From contig JAVHKY010000012.1 of the NCBI GenBank assembly GCA_035079385.1, positions 5,314,501 to 5,378,500 of the forward strand: a stretch of DNA of 64,000 nucleotides, written 5' to 3'. The position numbers were made by a program, and so were the translations under genes. The DNA is from Aspidiotus rigidus (Eukaryota; Arthropoda; Insecta; Hemiptera; Diaspididae). Positions 21,373 through 32,640 of this stretch are shown piece by piece; the first letter of the stretch is position 1; the number at the start of each line of letters is the position of its first letter. Under the pieces are notes generated by a model, which did no database searches, was not told where the DNA came from, and saw only the letters and a program-made list of their open reading frames with translations.

Positions 21373-22640
21373 CGCTGTTCCGAGTCCCCTAGAACCTGGA
21401 GTTTTTCCAAGTCCTCAAAATCATGACGTGACAACTTGAATGCGCTACAATTTCAAGGAAGCCGTCGTCTTTCCAAGTCCCCCTCCTATCATATATGGCT
21501 AGAGGGTCGAAATTTTTTTATGTCCCCCTCCTATCATGTATAACTCGGAGGTAGGAATTTTTCTAAGTCCCCTTCCTATCATATATGGCTAGAGGGTCAA
21601 AATTTTTATAAGTCCCCTTCCTACCATACATAGCTTGGAGGTAGGAATTTTTCCAAGTCCATCCCCCCTCCTCCTATCATATAGCTCGGAAGTAGTTATT
21701 TTTCCAAGTCCCCTATCATATATGGCTTGAGGAACGAAATTTTTTCAAGTTCCCCCCTCCTATCAGATATAGCTCGGAAGTAGGAATTTTTTCAAGTCTC
21801 GCTCCTATCATAATATGGCTAGAGGATCGAAATTTTTCTGTCCCGCTCCTATCATATATAGCTCGGAAGTAGGAATTTGTCCAAGTTCCCTTCCTAGCAT
21901 ATATGGCTAGAGTGTTGAAATTTTAACAGGGAACCTGTTCTATGGGGGGCTTCTTCAGAAATTTGCCGACCTGCAAAAAACTTGGAAAAATTTCAACTCT
22001 CGAGCCATATATGGTAGGAGGGGGACTTGGAAAAAATGTCGACTATGAGCTATATATGATAGGAGGGGAACTTGGAAAAAATTTCGACTCTCGAGCTATA
22101 TATGATAGGAGGGGAACTTACAAAAAATTCCGACTCTCGAGCTATATATGATAGGAGGGGGACTTGAAAAAATTTCAACTCTCCAGCTATCATATATAGC
22201 TGAGAAAAATTTAGACTCTCAAACTATATTATACTAGGCTTGTAGTAGGTCTAGGCCTTCTTTATACTAGTTTTATCTAAGTCTTGGCTTCCTTGAATTT
22301 TCAATACCAAATCCCATTTGACTCATAAGACAGGTTCCCTGCGTTCCTCGTTTAACTTCGTTAAGGAAGCCGTCGTTTTTTCCAAGTCCCCCTCCTGTCG
22401 TATATAGCTCGGAGGTAGGAATTTTCCCAAGTCCCCTTCCTATCATATATGGCTAGAGGGTCGAAATTTTTCTAATCCCTCCTACCATAATAGCTCGGAG
22501 GTTGGAATTTTTCCAAGTCCCCCTTCCCTCTCCGTGACGTCATCAATCTTGTGACGTCATCAACCTCGCTCGCGCTCACGGACGAAAATTTTCTGGAAGT
22601 ACCCCCAACAAAAGGGATAGCGGGTTCCCCGCTAAAAAAA
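21373..22640. repeat. CTCGAG/gctagagg satellite block with boundary boxes
   Basis: From 21470 to 21910 units alternate between a ggctagagggtcgaaat type and an agctcggaggtaggaattt type in reverse orientation. After a boundary box near 21923 the orientation flips to forward 45-bp units (21980-22190), then the ctaggc tract and hairpin box (22220-22375), then reversed units again. It ends with two 18-bp TGACGTCATCAA units (about 22534-22568) and the box aagggatagcgggttccccg. Confidence 0.85.
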
Positions 22641-24955
22641 CCTTCCGCCACATTTATGTCACATAATTGTCATTTTTTCATCTTTATTGACTGGACTAAT
22701 TCTTTCGACTACTTAAGAAACCGAATAATTTCTCCAGTTACTACATAATATGAGATAAATTTTCGATAGAAAGTTCGCATTCCCCCGCGTAAGATCAAAA
22801 TTCTGTTGCTTGACGCCGCGGAATCGACACCTATTTTGTCAAGAGGAACGTAATGCTTGTTTCAAATGTGAAAACTTCAGAGTAAATTCGACTTCAATCG
22901 CGAAGTTCGGATAAAGTCAACAAAATTCACATTTTTACGCAAGAAGGTGAGATAGATAAAATACAGAAGTTGCAAAGATTTTTTTTTTTTTTCGTGTGAG
23001 CGACAATCGAACGATTTTCTTTGCGCAAATATTCGTGTTTTCAAACTTTCTGAACACCAATGAAAGATTCTTTGCACGAAAAAAAAAACAAATTATTCGA
23101 ACGATTGTATTTTTCAGGAATTATTTACTTTTCTTAGTAAGTACTTTAACGAAAACACGCAATATTTCTGATGTTCCAATTTTTACACAAAAAATATCAT
23201 ACACACGATCGCGTATTTTCGCCCCTTTTTTTTTTGGGGGGGGGGGAGGGGAAAGTTGAAGACTGAATGAAATTCTAAAGAAGAAAAGGAAAGTAAAAGC
23301 TCTATTCGATAATCGATTATTTGGGAAAGTAGAATTTTTGTTCATGTTTCATTGCTTTCTGAATCACTTGACGATATCTGTGTACTAAGAAATCTCCTCC
23401 CTCCACCAATTTTGATTTTTCATACATGGGAATTCCTAAATTGTTTACAATGGATAACATGTTGCCCTAAGGCTAACGACTGATACAGGTCCAGGCCTTA
23501 ACCCGGGGGCGCTTCCTGTTTAGGGATATCGTTATTATTAAGAGACGTGAAAACGCATCGCAAAATAAAACCTAATGTAAAACGCCTTCATAAATTGTAT
23601 CTAGGCAAATATTTGAGCGAGTACACAATTCGTTTAGTATTATTGAATGTCCGCACTCGATCTAGCCGTACATTCATAATCGTATAGAATTTTACTATAC
23701 TTTTTGAATAGGCCTTCACTTCTCACAAAATTGCTTAAACAATTTATTTAATATTGAAGACGCAGATGAGAAGATTTTGGATGAAGACACAGAAATTAGT
23801 TTACAAGCAATAATATCCACTACGTAAGTCTGCAATGGAGATGGAGCTACTACAGAAGCATTCCAGTCAGTAAAAATTTCATGAGATTCAAAAATGTCAT
23901 CAATTTGAGCATTTTTTCCTTTAATATTTTCTTATCAATGAGAATGTTCTCTACCTCTAATGACAAAAATACACCAATTTCCTATTATTAAGGTACTTTC
24001 TGATACTTTACCCTAGAATTGAGACTGTTATCACAATTTAAATGATAACTTGGACCACAGTTTTTGAAGATTCTCTCCTCCCGGTCGAATGAAACCATCA
24101 AATACTTGTACGAGGATCGCCCAAAACATAATATCGTAACTATTTTCCTGTTGGTGATTCTTTATCTTGGTCTTCAACTTGAAACCTGATAATACCTTAT
24201 TTAGCGTAAATGAAAATCGCTTAACGCATCAGGCCACTTGGGTGGTCCATAGGGGGATTGAAAAAATGTCGATATTCAAGCCATGAGATTCCGAGAATAT
24301 TCGACTTTTGGGGAGGGTAGAAAAAACGATTTTCCAGCTAAGGGATATCGCATCGTACCAATAATATGAAAGCGAAAAATAATGACCGTTTTAAAACGCC
24401 TTCGTCAACTTCGTGTAGGCAAATACTATGGTAGCTCAGAAAGTTGTTTAGTATTAACGAATTCCTTCAAACGTAGCTATAATTGTAATCTCATTTAAAT
24501 ACATACTCGTAGCCAAAATCAAAATGTTGTAATATCCCCTAAATGTTTCTCATCACACTATATTCGTATCTCGTCTGTAGCTAGTGATCGTCTACACAAC
24601 CATGACCGGGGCTCAGGACTGCACACACGTAAATCTTTTTCGAGTATTTGGTTTATTAAGCTGGTTGAGTCACCGATAAAATAGTGTTACTTTTGTAGGA
24701 ACTGTTTGAGGAATACGAGCGATTTTTATATTTTTAAGTTCATCTATTTTGTGCATTTTTGAGCCTGAATGAGGTTTGTAAGTCTAGTATAACTATATTG
24801 TGGCAACATCTTAAACAATTCAGCGATAGTACAATGTACTCATAATTGCAAGAGGCTAGCTTTGCTCTTATTTTACTTTACAATCTCCATTTGTTCCCAG
24901 AGTTTTCCTTTCTTCAAGCGGTTTTTTACTAGTGTGACTTCAGATATTCCCTCAC
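22641..24955. other. No recognised gene; one diverged internal duplication
   Basis: AT-rich sequence with homopolymer runs (T near 22980, A near 23080, G near 23235). About 23570-23700 and 24370-24500 share phrases such as aaaacgccttc and taggcaaat, an old duplicated repeat. Open frames here come from the homopolymers and show no domain. Confidence 0.4.
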
Positions 24956-24959
24956 CATT

Positions 24960-25760
24960 CTTCTTTGCAGTACTTGTCGGAGAGTGACTTCTCATCTTCT
25001 TTTTCCCTTCCTATCTCGTACTCCTTTTTTCTGATGTCAAACTTTCTCTGTCTCATTAATGTAGATGCCTTCGCACTGTTCACAACTATGAATACTCCAC
25101 CCAAGTTCTTCTCTTTTGTGGTTGGTCCTCATTCACTTATCGTGGGTGGGTTGTTACGAATTTCTATACACACGTCATAATCACTAAACAACCGTATCAC
25201 CTTGTTTGTGTATACTTTTCTATGTCCTACTGATCCACAGTACTTTCTTACTGTGTTGTCAAGAGATCCCTTCTTTGATTCCATTTTCCCAAGAACTTCC
25301 TCGACCACGCCTCTTGAACAGTTATCGACTGCTGCAATCTGCTTTACTATTATCTTGATTTCTATCTGCTTCTCTTCATTATTTTTCAGGATAGAAATTT
25401 TTTGGTAGCAGTAGTTCCGAATGGCCGAACTTGTGCCTGAAGTGGTGGTAGGAGTCTCTCGAGGTGATGGTGTCAATTTGCGTTGATGGCTTTCTGTAGA
25501 TTTTTTATTCTATCCTGTTATTCTACAGCGTGAGTGTTAGGTTGATGGTGTCATTGCCCTTTTCCACTCTTAATTTTATGTTTTCATTCAGCGTGTTCGT
25601 TTCCATCAGAAGGGATAGAATGATTCACCCACCACCTACATATATCTTGCTTTCCATTTCATTCAGGAATATCTCCGCCAGTATCGGTGACAGCGATGAC
25701 CCCATTGTTAGACCCTCGTCCCGGCTGTAAGACTTGTCAATCAGTCTGCATTAGTTTAGA
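24960..25760 (-). pseudogene. Penelope-like element fragment, second family
   Basis: On the minus strand, from 25740 down, a frame reads SRDEGLTMGSSLSPILAEIF, the PLE/telomerase-like reverse transcriptase block around GxxMGSxLSPxLAxIF. It is followed after breaks by a linker (VIRLFSDYDVCIEIRNNPPT, as in the stretch before PLE endonucleases) and then CEQCEGIYINETEKV, the start of a GIY-YIG endonuclease. A 115-codon frame at 25129-25476 is the best surviving part. The sequence differs greatly from the PLEs at 26-30 and 41-44 kb, so this is a different lineage. It is broken by stops and lacks the N-terminal half. Confidence 0.7.
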
Positions 25761-26252
25761 ACCGGATGTCGTCAATGACGTTTTCTGAGGATGTCCCAAC
25801 CCTACCTAACCTAACTTAGATTGATGACGTCATCAAAAGTGGACGTGGACGTTTCCTGAGTATGCGCCCTCTCCAAAAAAAAATTGCGCGTTTCTTGCTA
25901 AAAATTCGTTTAAAAATACGTCTGTTGTTTTTTGACGTCAGTAAAAGATGCACCAAGTTTTGTAGAAGCACTTTCGGGGATATATTGACCATTCCCATCC
26001 CACTACACCCCTTGTCGGGTTCAAAGTTACAAAAATTACCGGGGACAGACAGACAGACGGTGGACATTTTTTTATTAAAAGAAATAATAATCATGATAAA
26101 TGAGTATCATCGGATATATTGCAATATTAACGACGAATCCTCACTCATGTCAAATTCTGTATGCAAAAAGCACAGGCTCCCAATGTTGTTATGTAATGTT
26201 GAAACTTCGTTCTCATTTTTATGTTTTGAGCGTTTTTGTTCGAAAATATTGA
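25761..26252. repeat. Probable dispersed repeat with TGACGTCATC box
   Basis: It contains gatgacgtcatcaaaag near 25826 and a gacagacagacagacgg run near 26045. The phrase structure suggests a repetitive element, but no second copy is visible in this window apart from the TGACGTCA box. No gene recognised. Confidence 0.35.
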
Positions 26253-26721
26253 GCAAAAGCTGACTCCCCTAAGTCTCCCTTCTTCCAAGACTTCAGGTGC
26301 TCAGCTACTCTAACTTTCATTTGGCGGCTGGTCTCACCAATATAAAAGCCTCCACAGTCCCCACATTCCAGCTTATAAACACCACTCCTCTCATCAACAG
26401 GTATGGGGCCCTTCAGCCTCACAAACAACCTCTTGACTGTGGTAGGGTTGTAAAACGCTGGTCTGAAGCCAAACGGGCGGAGGGCCCGACCCAATTGAGG
26501 GAGAACTTCCCCAAGAAAGGAAGACTGATCCAACGCAAACGGCGATCATGGATCGTCTCTCGGGGGAGGGAGGTGGTGGAATCAAGAAGGCTCCTCGTAA
26601 CTTTCCTCCGAACCATCACATCAACATCAACATTGACCCCATTCACTCTGGCCAGGTGTTTTATTGTGAATAACTCTTTCTTGAAGGCAGACTGACTCAA
26701 AGGAATACGAGTCAATCTGTG
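26253..26721 (-). pseudogene. PLE endonuclease (GIY-YIG) segment, inverted, locus A left
   Basis: The minus strand reads the PLE region between reverse transcriptase and endonuclease (HLARVNGVNVDVDVMVRRKV), then the GIY-YIG domain start: RSGVYKLECGDCGGFYIGET and SRQMKVRVAEHLKSWKKG. It stops after GESAFA, so the end of the domain is missing. A frameshift lies between the two parts. It is joined head-to-head with the plus-strand RT at 26722, and this junction is duplicated at about 29195. It forms the outer part of the left arm of a long inverted repeat. Confidence 0.9.
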
Positions 26722-28317
26722 AACTGTTCTATTCCGACTGCAAGGTTACGACTAAGAAACTGGAAAATTATATGAGGGAGAAGTGGATAAGAACAGAGTT
26801 GCGAAGATGGTATGGTAAATATAATATTACGACTACCTATATTAAACCTTATGGTCCATTCGAGACTCTCCGGTATGCTCCTTCCCCTTGAGTTTGATTA
26901 CTTTATGCGGGACGTCAATGAAAAGTGTCGGAAGTTTGAGGTGAATTTGAAGGAGAAGAAAAATAGGAAGTTGTCCTCCCTAATGAAGGTTAATGATGAT
27001 GTGGTTGAAGAAGGGGTGAGTGACGGTGTTGTCGTTCATAAATTCCATCCCCCCCTCATAAATAATAGTCAGGTAGTGTATAATAGTGACGAAACAGCCC
27101 TCCTTGAGAAAGGTTTGAAATTCAGTCTACCTCCCCTCAAGAATGATGAAACCTTGGCGAATGTTGTTGCGGATCTTGCTGTTAAAATTTGTCCTGGTTT
27201 TAATACCCAGAAAGTTTGTGCCGAATTAGTCCGTAATAACCCCCTCCCTCGCATGAGTAATAAATTGGGAGGAGTGATTCAAGGTTTAAAGAGGAAGATG
27301 AAAGAGGGAGATTTAATCGTCACTAAGGCTGACAAGGGCAATGCTGTTGTGGTGATGGAGGAATCCGCCTGTTCTTCCAAGGTCCATGAAGTCCTCCAGC
27401 AGTGTGGTGCTAAAGAGAGTCAGGATTTCAGCTTTCCTAAGCACGTGAAAGAAGTTAGGAGTGGCATTGACAAGAGTGAGGCTATTATCAAAACTCCTGC
27501 TTTGAAAAAAGCCCTCCTTGTTCCTAACTCAATACCCCCCCCCCTCCTCTATGGCCTGCCCAAAGTGCATAAGAACGATACCCCGATGCGACCCATTCTT
27601 TCTTTCGTCTCCTCCCCCACCTACCTCCTTGCCAAATTCCTTGACCGTTGGTTCAAAAATCGCATTGATTTTGAATCTCCTCATTCGGTCTTGAATTCGG
27701 GCTCTCTAACTGACGTCCTGAAGGGTGTAAGTCTTCCCCCCGGAAAGACCATCTGCTCGTTTGATGTTGTTGGTTTGTTCCCGAATATTCCTAAGGCTGC
27801 TACTATCTAGCGTATGGGTGAGCTACTCGTCAAAGCCAATATTCCTCACAATGAGCTTCAGGAATTTTTTGATCTTCTGAATATTTGCTGGTCCCCCAAC
27901 TACTGTAAATTTGAATGAAAATTTTTCGAGTTTCCTGATGAAGTAGGGATCCCCATTGGATCACCTTTAGGCTCTCTCATCTCCGAAATTTTCATGTCAA
28001 AGTTTGAACTTGACCTCATTTCCTCGGACCAGGTGTTACTTAATCATATCTACTACTGGCACAGGTACGTTGATGACGTTCTATGCAACTGGAGTGGTCC
28101 CCCAGATCTCCTTGGTGACTTTCTGAGGTATCTCAATTCCTGGTACTCTTCCATCAAATTTATGTTGAAAATAGGGGTATTTTCCATTAACTTTTTGGAT
28201 TTATCGATCTCTATAATAGACGGTATCCATAAGTTTGTAATTTACAGGAAAGATACTACGACCGATGTTTTAGTCCACGGTGGTTCGATCGGTCCTGTTG
28301 CTCATAAGATGGCTGCA
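26722..28317 (+). pseudogene. PLE reverse transcriptase, locus A
   Basis: The reverse transcriptase of a Penelope-like element, usually telomere-reverse-transcriptase-like and fused to a GIY-YIG endonuclease. Visible blocks in order: IVTKADKGNAVVVMEE, LLYGLPKVHKNDTPMRPILS then FVSSPTYLLAKFL (the PLE hallmark), TICSFDVVGLFPNIPKAATI with the first catalytic Asp, VGIPIGSPLGSLISEIF, YYWHRYVDDVLCNW with the catalytic YVDD, and INFLDLSISI. Stops at 27808-27810 (TAG) and 27916-27918 (TGA) correspond to sense codons in locus B. The coding sequence ends abruptly at 28317 (HKMAA), where an inverted copy of its own N-terminal half begins. The first exon or 5' end is truncated. Not functional. Confidence 0.92.
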
Positions 28318-29195
28318 GGAATTTGGCAAGGAGGTAGGTGCGGGAGACGAAAGAAAGAACGGGTTGCATCGGGGTATTGTTCTTATGCACTTTGGGCAGC
28401 CGATAGAGGAGGGGGTGTGGGGTTACGAACAAGGAGGGCTTTTTTCAAAGCAGGAGTTTTGATAATAGCCTCACTCCTGTTGATGACACTCCTAACTTCT
28501 TTAACGTGCTTAGGAAAGCTGAAATCCTCACTCTCTTTAGCACCACACTGCTGGAGGACTTCATGAACCTCGGAAGAATAGGCCGACTTCTCCATCACCA
28601 CAACAGCATTGCCCTTGTCAGCCTTAGTGACGATTAAATCTCCCTCTTTCATCTTCCTCTTCAAACTTTGAATCACTCCTCCCAATTTATTACTCATACG
28701 AGAGAGGGGGTTATTGCGGACTAATTCGGCACAAACTTTCTGGGTATTAAAACCAGGACCAATTTTAACCGCAAGGTCCGCAACAACATTCGCCAAGGTT
28801 TCATCATTCTTCAGGGGAGGTAGACTGAATTTCAAACCTTTCTCAAGGAGGGCTGTTTTGTCACTATTAAACACTACCTGACTATTATTTATGAGAGGGG
28901 GAGGGATTTATGAACGACAACACCGTCACTCACCCTTTCCTCAACCACATCATCATTAATCTTCATTAGGGAGGACAACTTCCTATTTTTCTTCTTCGTC
29001 AAGTTCACCTCAAACTTCCGACACTTTTCATTGACGTCCCGCATAAATTAATCTAACTCAAGGGGGAGGAGCCTACCGGAGAGTCTCGAATGGACCATAA
29101 GGTTTAATATAGGTAGTCGTAATATTATATTTACCATACCATCTTCATATAATTTTCCAGTTTCTTAGTCGTAACCTTACAGTCGGAATAGAACA
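28318..29195 (-). pseudogene. Inverted partial PLE reverse transcriptase, locus A right arm
   Basis: The minus strand repeats the N-terminal half of the RT (frame 28383-28874: ALLEKGLKFSLPPLKNDETL, IVTKADKGNAVVVMEKSA) up to the GLPKVHKN block, with about 29 bp fewer near its start. Together with 29196-29667 it is the reverse complement of 26253-27640. Confidence 0.92.
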
Positions 29196-29883
29196 GTTCA
29201 CAGATTGACTCGTATTCCTTTGAGTCTACCTTCAAGAAAGAGTTACCCACAATAAAACACGTGGCCAGAGTGAATGGGGTCAATGTAGATGTTGATGTGA
29301 TGGTTCGGAGGAAAGTTACGAGGAGCATTCTTGATTCCACCACCTCCTCCCTTGAGACACGATCCGTGATCGCTATTTGCGTTGGATCAGTCTCCCTTTC
29401 CTGGGGAAGTTTTCCCTCCAATTGGGTCGGGCCCTCCGCCCGTTTGGCTTCAGACCAGCGTTTTAAAACCCTACCACAGTCAAGAGGTTGTTTGTGAGGC
29501 TGAAGGGCCCCATACCTGTTGATGAGAGGAGTGGTGTTTATAAGTTGGAATGTGGGGACTGTGGAGGCTTTTATATTGGTGAGACCAGCCGCCAAATGAA
29601 AGTTAGAGTAGCTGAGCACCTGAAGTCTTGGAAGAAGGGACACTTAGGGGAGTCAGCTTTTGCTGATCATTTAGTAAACAGTGGCCACAGCTTCCGCGAG
29701 GGATTCGAAAAGCTCCTCCATAAGGAGAATTCCTATCACAAGCGCATCGCCCTGGAGTATATAGAGATAATGCGTCACCTCAACACCGATGGTATCCCTG
29801 TACTCAACTCGTACATTCCGGAAGATGGCCTGTTTGAACTGGTTTATGATTCACACTGCGATTTCTCGTTTGGACAATCTTAA
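29196..29883 (+). pseudogene. PLE GIY-YIG endonuclease, near-complete, locus A
   Basis: The best GIY-YIG domain in the window. The frame from 29488 to the TAA at 29881-29883 is uninterrupted: SGVYKLECGDCGGFYIGETS with the GIY- and YIG-like pairs and a CxxC, SRQMKVRVAEHLKSWKKG with the conserved Arg and His, then HKRIALEYIEIMRHLNTDG with a conserved Glu, and PVLNSYIPEDGLFELVYDSH. PLE endonucleases nick DNA to prime reverse transcription. The linker upstream (29255-29490) is in another frame, so the whole protein is broken even though the domain is intact. Up to 29667 it belongs to the right arm of the long inverted repeat; beyond that it has no partner at locus A. Confidence 0.9.
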
Positions 29884-30075
29884 TACCTTGCTCATCTTTT
29901 ATGTTCGTCAGTTGTTTTCCTTTCAGGCTTGAAGATGGTTTTTTAACCGAAAGCGCTCGTTGTCTTATATTTTTCTGCGGTTTGCATAGTTTACTCTCCC
30001 TTTCGGAGTATTCGTCCTTTCGCGTTTTTTATGGATAGCAGTAATTTGAAGGGACGGATTCGTTTAGTTGGAGGA
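29884..30075 (+). other. PLE tail (PLTR-like) with hammerhead-like motif, locus A
   Basis: This follows the endonuclease stop and is shared with the tail at 43744-43935 and, in reverse, 41179-41325. It includes cttgaaga, a ggtt-tttt-aacc hairpin, gaaa, then gcgctcgttgtc (29928-29964), which resembles the conserved core order of a hammerhead ribozyme with one core base changed. Further on, an ATG at 30031 starts a frame resembling MDSRNLEERIRLIEE of locus B. This suggests the start of the next tandem PLE copy, as expected for the pseudo-LTR organisation of PLEs. Confidence 0.5.
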
Positions 30076-31730
30076 GGGATGACATCACCTAAACGTGACG
30101 TCATTGAAAGACGGAAAGATTTTCGTCGCTAAAATACAGTTCAATTGCGAGTAGCAAGGCTACTAAACATAAAATTTCTATTGTGACAAAAGAGTATGGA
30201 ATTTTAATTTCGAAGCTATTTAAATATGAAAAAAAATTTCAAAAGATCCTAGTCACCTTATTTCCTCTGATTTGCTCTTTCACACTGCTTGTGGGTGTAA
30301 GCTTATGAGAATATTGGACTTGTACACGTTTGTGATAGAGAACGTACCCGAATTCAATAGAAGACAAATAATCGCCACGCGACGATATCTCATTTACCGT
30401 AAGAGTAATCGACTCGACGGACGTTCGATTTCGGAACGTGTTAACAGTAAAATCTGTTCCGTATAATAGCTGACTTTTGAACTCCCCTCTCACCTTCCTC
30501 GATTAACCTCGATATTTGACAAGTGTTCATCGAGTCTTTGACATTCGCGCGAACTCTTAAATCTCGGTAATGCGCATACGACACTGGACGTGGTGGGCGA
30601 CAAAATAAACCTTGTGTCCTTTTTACCTACATTACGGTCCGTTATATTATTCGATGATAAGTATTGCACATAGGTGCACTACATCCGTTTCTTATTAGGT
30701 TGATGACTTGCCCAAGTCTACGTGAACTCGAATAAAAATAATCTATTTTTTATTAACTTATCGTACATGGTGATCGCTTCCTCGTGAGGGTTTTTCGCAC
30801 AAAATTTCGCGTAAATAGACCCACATATTGAAATTTATTCTAAAATAAATCGAATAATCAGTATTTTAAAATTGTCAAATCTGTCGATTTGGCTTATATA
30901 ATTAAAGATGATTCTATCTGTCTCAACTGTAATTTTTTCCTGAGTTTTTATCGTATCTTCTATGTTTCTTTTCGCATGAAATATTTCGAGACCGTTTGCG
31001 ACAAATAACTCCGAATGCTAATTATTTTACTCGACTGTTTCACAGCGTCCTGGAAAAATCTAATTTGTCTATCAAAATCTATAATCTTAGGCGAGCTTGA
31101 AATTCCGCTGAAGAATATCTGTTCTCTTTGTTGGATGTAATCATAATTGTTTTGGCTTTCCTCCAATTCTAACGTTACTCGAATACTGTGAAATATCCTA
31201 ATTGTGTGAATGAATAACACCGGATAAACTGAATCTGTTTTTTTTTGCAGTCGATAGTTCAGTTATCAGTTTCATACAATGAAAAATGAAAGGGGTTAGA
31301 AGGACAAAAGAGAGCAAATATAAGATTTCTTGGGTCGAAATATTGCAGTTGTTGCTATACGAGATGCAGATTTCAGTTCTTCAAGAGAGGACCTACACGT
31401 CACATTGTACCTTTTGACGAGATTCCAGTGACGTCACATTACGCCAAATCTTCGCCATCTTCGGCGCTATTTAATGAATTTGGTAGGTAGCAAAACTAAT
31501 CGAATATTGACTTCCATGAAAATAAACAAGGCCCAAAGATCAGAAAAATATGATTTAGAATTCAGACATACAATTTACCGTTAGTCTTAGTATACTCAAT
31601 AATTAAATACTTTCATTGAGGTGAGCTAAGAGGGTCTCTCTTTGAGTAAAGAACTCGCCTCAAGTAATCTGGTTCCATACATGCTCAAAACAACGTAGGT
31701 AGGAACCATGTATCTACATTTGCCACTAAG
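30076..31730. other. No recognised gene
   Basis: AT-rich sequence. A TGACGTCA box lies at about 30098. A minus-strand frame of 86 codons at 30960-31220 has no recognisable domain. A strong pyrimidine tract plus CAG near 31233-31250 on the plus strand could be an acceptor, but no coding exon follows clearly. Confidence 0.4.
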
Positions 31731-31782
31731 TTAATGAAGAAGAAAATAAACGTGGAGTGGGCGCGGCAGTGTACCATCCCCC

Positions 31783-31962
31783 ATGTTGCTGCTGCTGCTG
31801 CTGCTGTCACTAACACCAGCACCAACATCAGCACAAGAAACACAGGGCGCACAGGAGGGAGCGCTAACAATAGCAAGGGCGAAAAAAAAGACGTCAAACA
31901 AAAGAAGAAGAAGAGGAGGAAGAAACCCCCGCCTGAGAAGCCAGAGTCGCGAAGCATTACTG
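31783..31962 (+). CDS. Candidate secreted basic peptide exon
   Basis: Within a GC-rich island an ATG at 31783 opens a frame with a textbook signal peptide, MLLLLLLLSLTPAPTSA, encoded partly by a CTG repeat. A very basic stretch follows: ARAKKKTSNKRRRRGGRNPR. A possible donor, CTG followed by GTGAGC, closes it at 31962; without splicing the frame ends three codons later. Against it, the same DNA is open in a second plus frame (31734-32015) and on the minus strand, and CTG runs give poly-Leu by chance. I do not recognise a family. Confidence 0.3.
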
Positions 31963-32093
31963 GTGAGCTCCTAGTGACCTCCCAGTGGTGGCTGAAAGTT
32001 CTGGTAGAGGAGTAGATATGCTTGCGTTCCTGGTACCTAAATTCCAAGTTGAGTGATGAGCGCTCCCTCGGTCTGTAGGGTACTCTCCTGTAG

Positions 32094-32308
32094 TGACTTT
32101 ATTGACGGACATTCCAGAACCCGCGAACCTCAAGGGGAAAATGGAGCTACACCTCTCTAAATTCGAGCCCTCCGGACTACTGACGCAATACCCTGAAGGG
32201 TGGATACCGGTGCTGGAGGTGCGATTTGCTGGGGACCACTATGGGTTTGCGTGCCTGCTCAGCATACACCCCTGTTTTAACGGCGATTCTCCATTCGTAA
32301 CATGGTGA
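32094..32308 (+). CDS. Candidate GC-rich coding exon
   Basis: After the acceptor-like ctctcctgtag the frame reads TLLTDIPEPANLKGK, MELHLSKFEPSGLLTQ and VLEVRFAGDHYGFACLL to a TGA at 32306-32308. Base composition is clearly richer in G and C than the flanks and looks coding. It would join in phase to the alternative frame of the upstream exon (donor after 31962), not to the signal-peptide frame. No family recognised; a decayed mobile-element piece is an alternative. Confidence 0.3.
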
Positions 32309-32640
32309 TCATTACTCCTTGTATTTTTGGACGTGTTTGAATCTTTCTGTCAGTGGCATAGCCGTCAGTCAAAATTGTAGAAAATTGTTTACAAATAATT
32401 GGAAGCCTATCAACAGACGTATGAATAATGGACTGCAACTTATGCGAGACCACAGAGCAGATGTTTGGGTCCGTGTAGGAGAAGTCAGACGAGTCGAGAA
32501 TATGAAAACTATTTTGCCCCTACTCTGTCCCATTGACTCTCATCGATCGAAATTCCCCATAAAATATTTCATGATGACACGTATTGTCTCACAAATATCC
32601 TATCAATCCCAGTCCTCCTTTATAGTTCTGCATGACTCAT

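Noticed and set aside
22996..23345. Lys/Phe-rich frames on both strands
   Set aside because: Driven by A, T and G homopolymers; no domain.
26297..26695. Plus-strand frame of 132 codons (and 29131-29643, 43107-43502 on the minus strand)
   Set aside because: These are the antisense of the PLE endonuclease region; the same shadow occurs at each PLE copy.
31685..32047. Minus-strand frame of 120 codons with Leu/Phe/Ala runs
   Set aside because: Complement of the CTG repeat and the AAG/AGG-rich tract; composition is that of the microsatellites.
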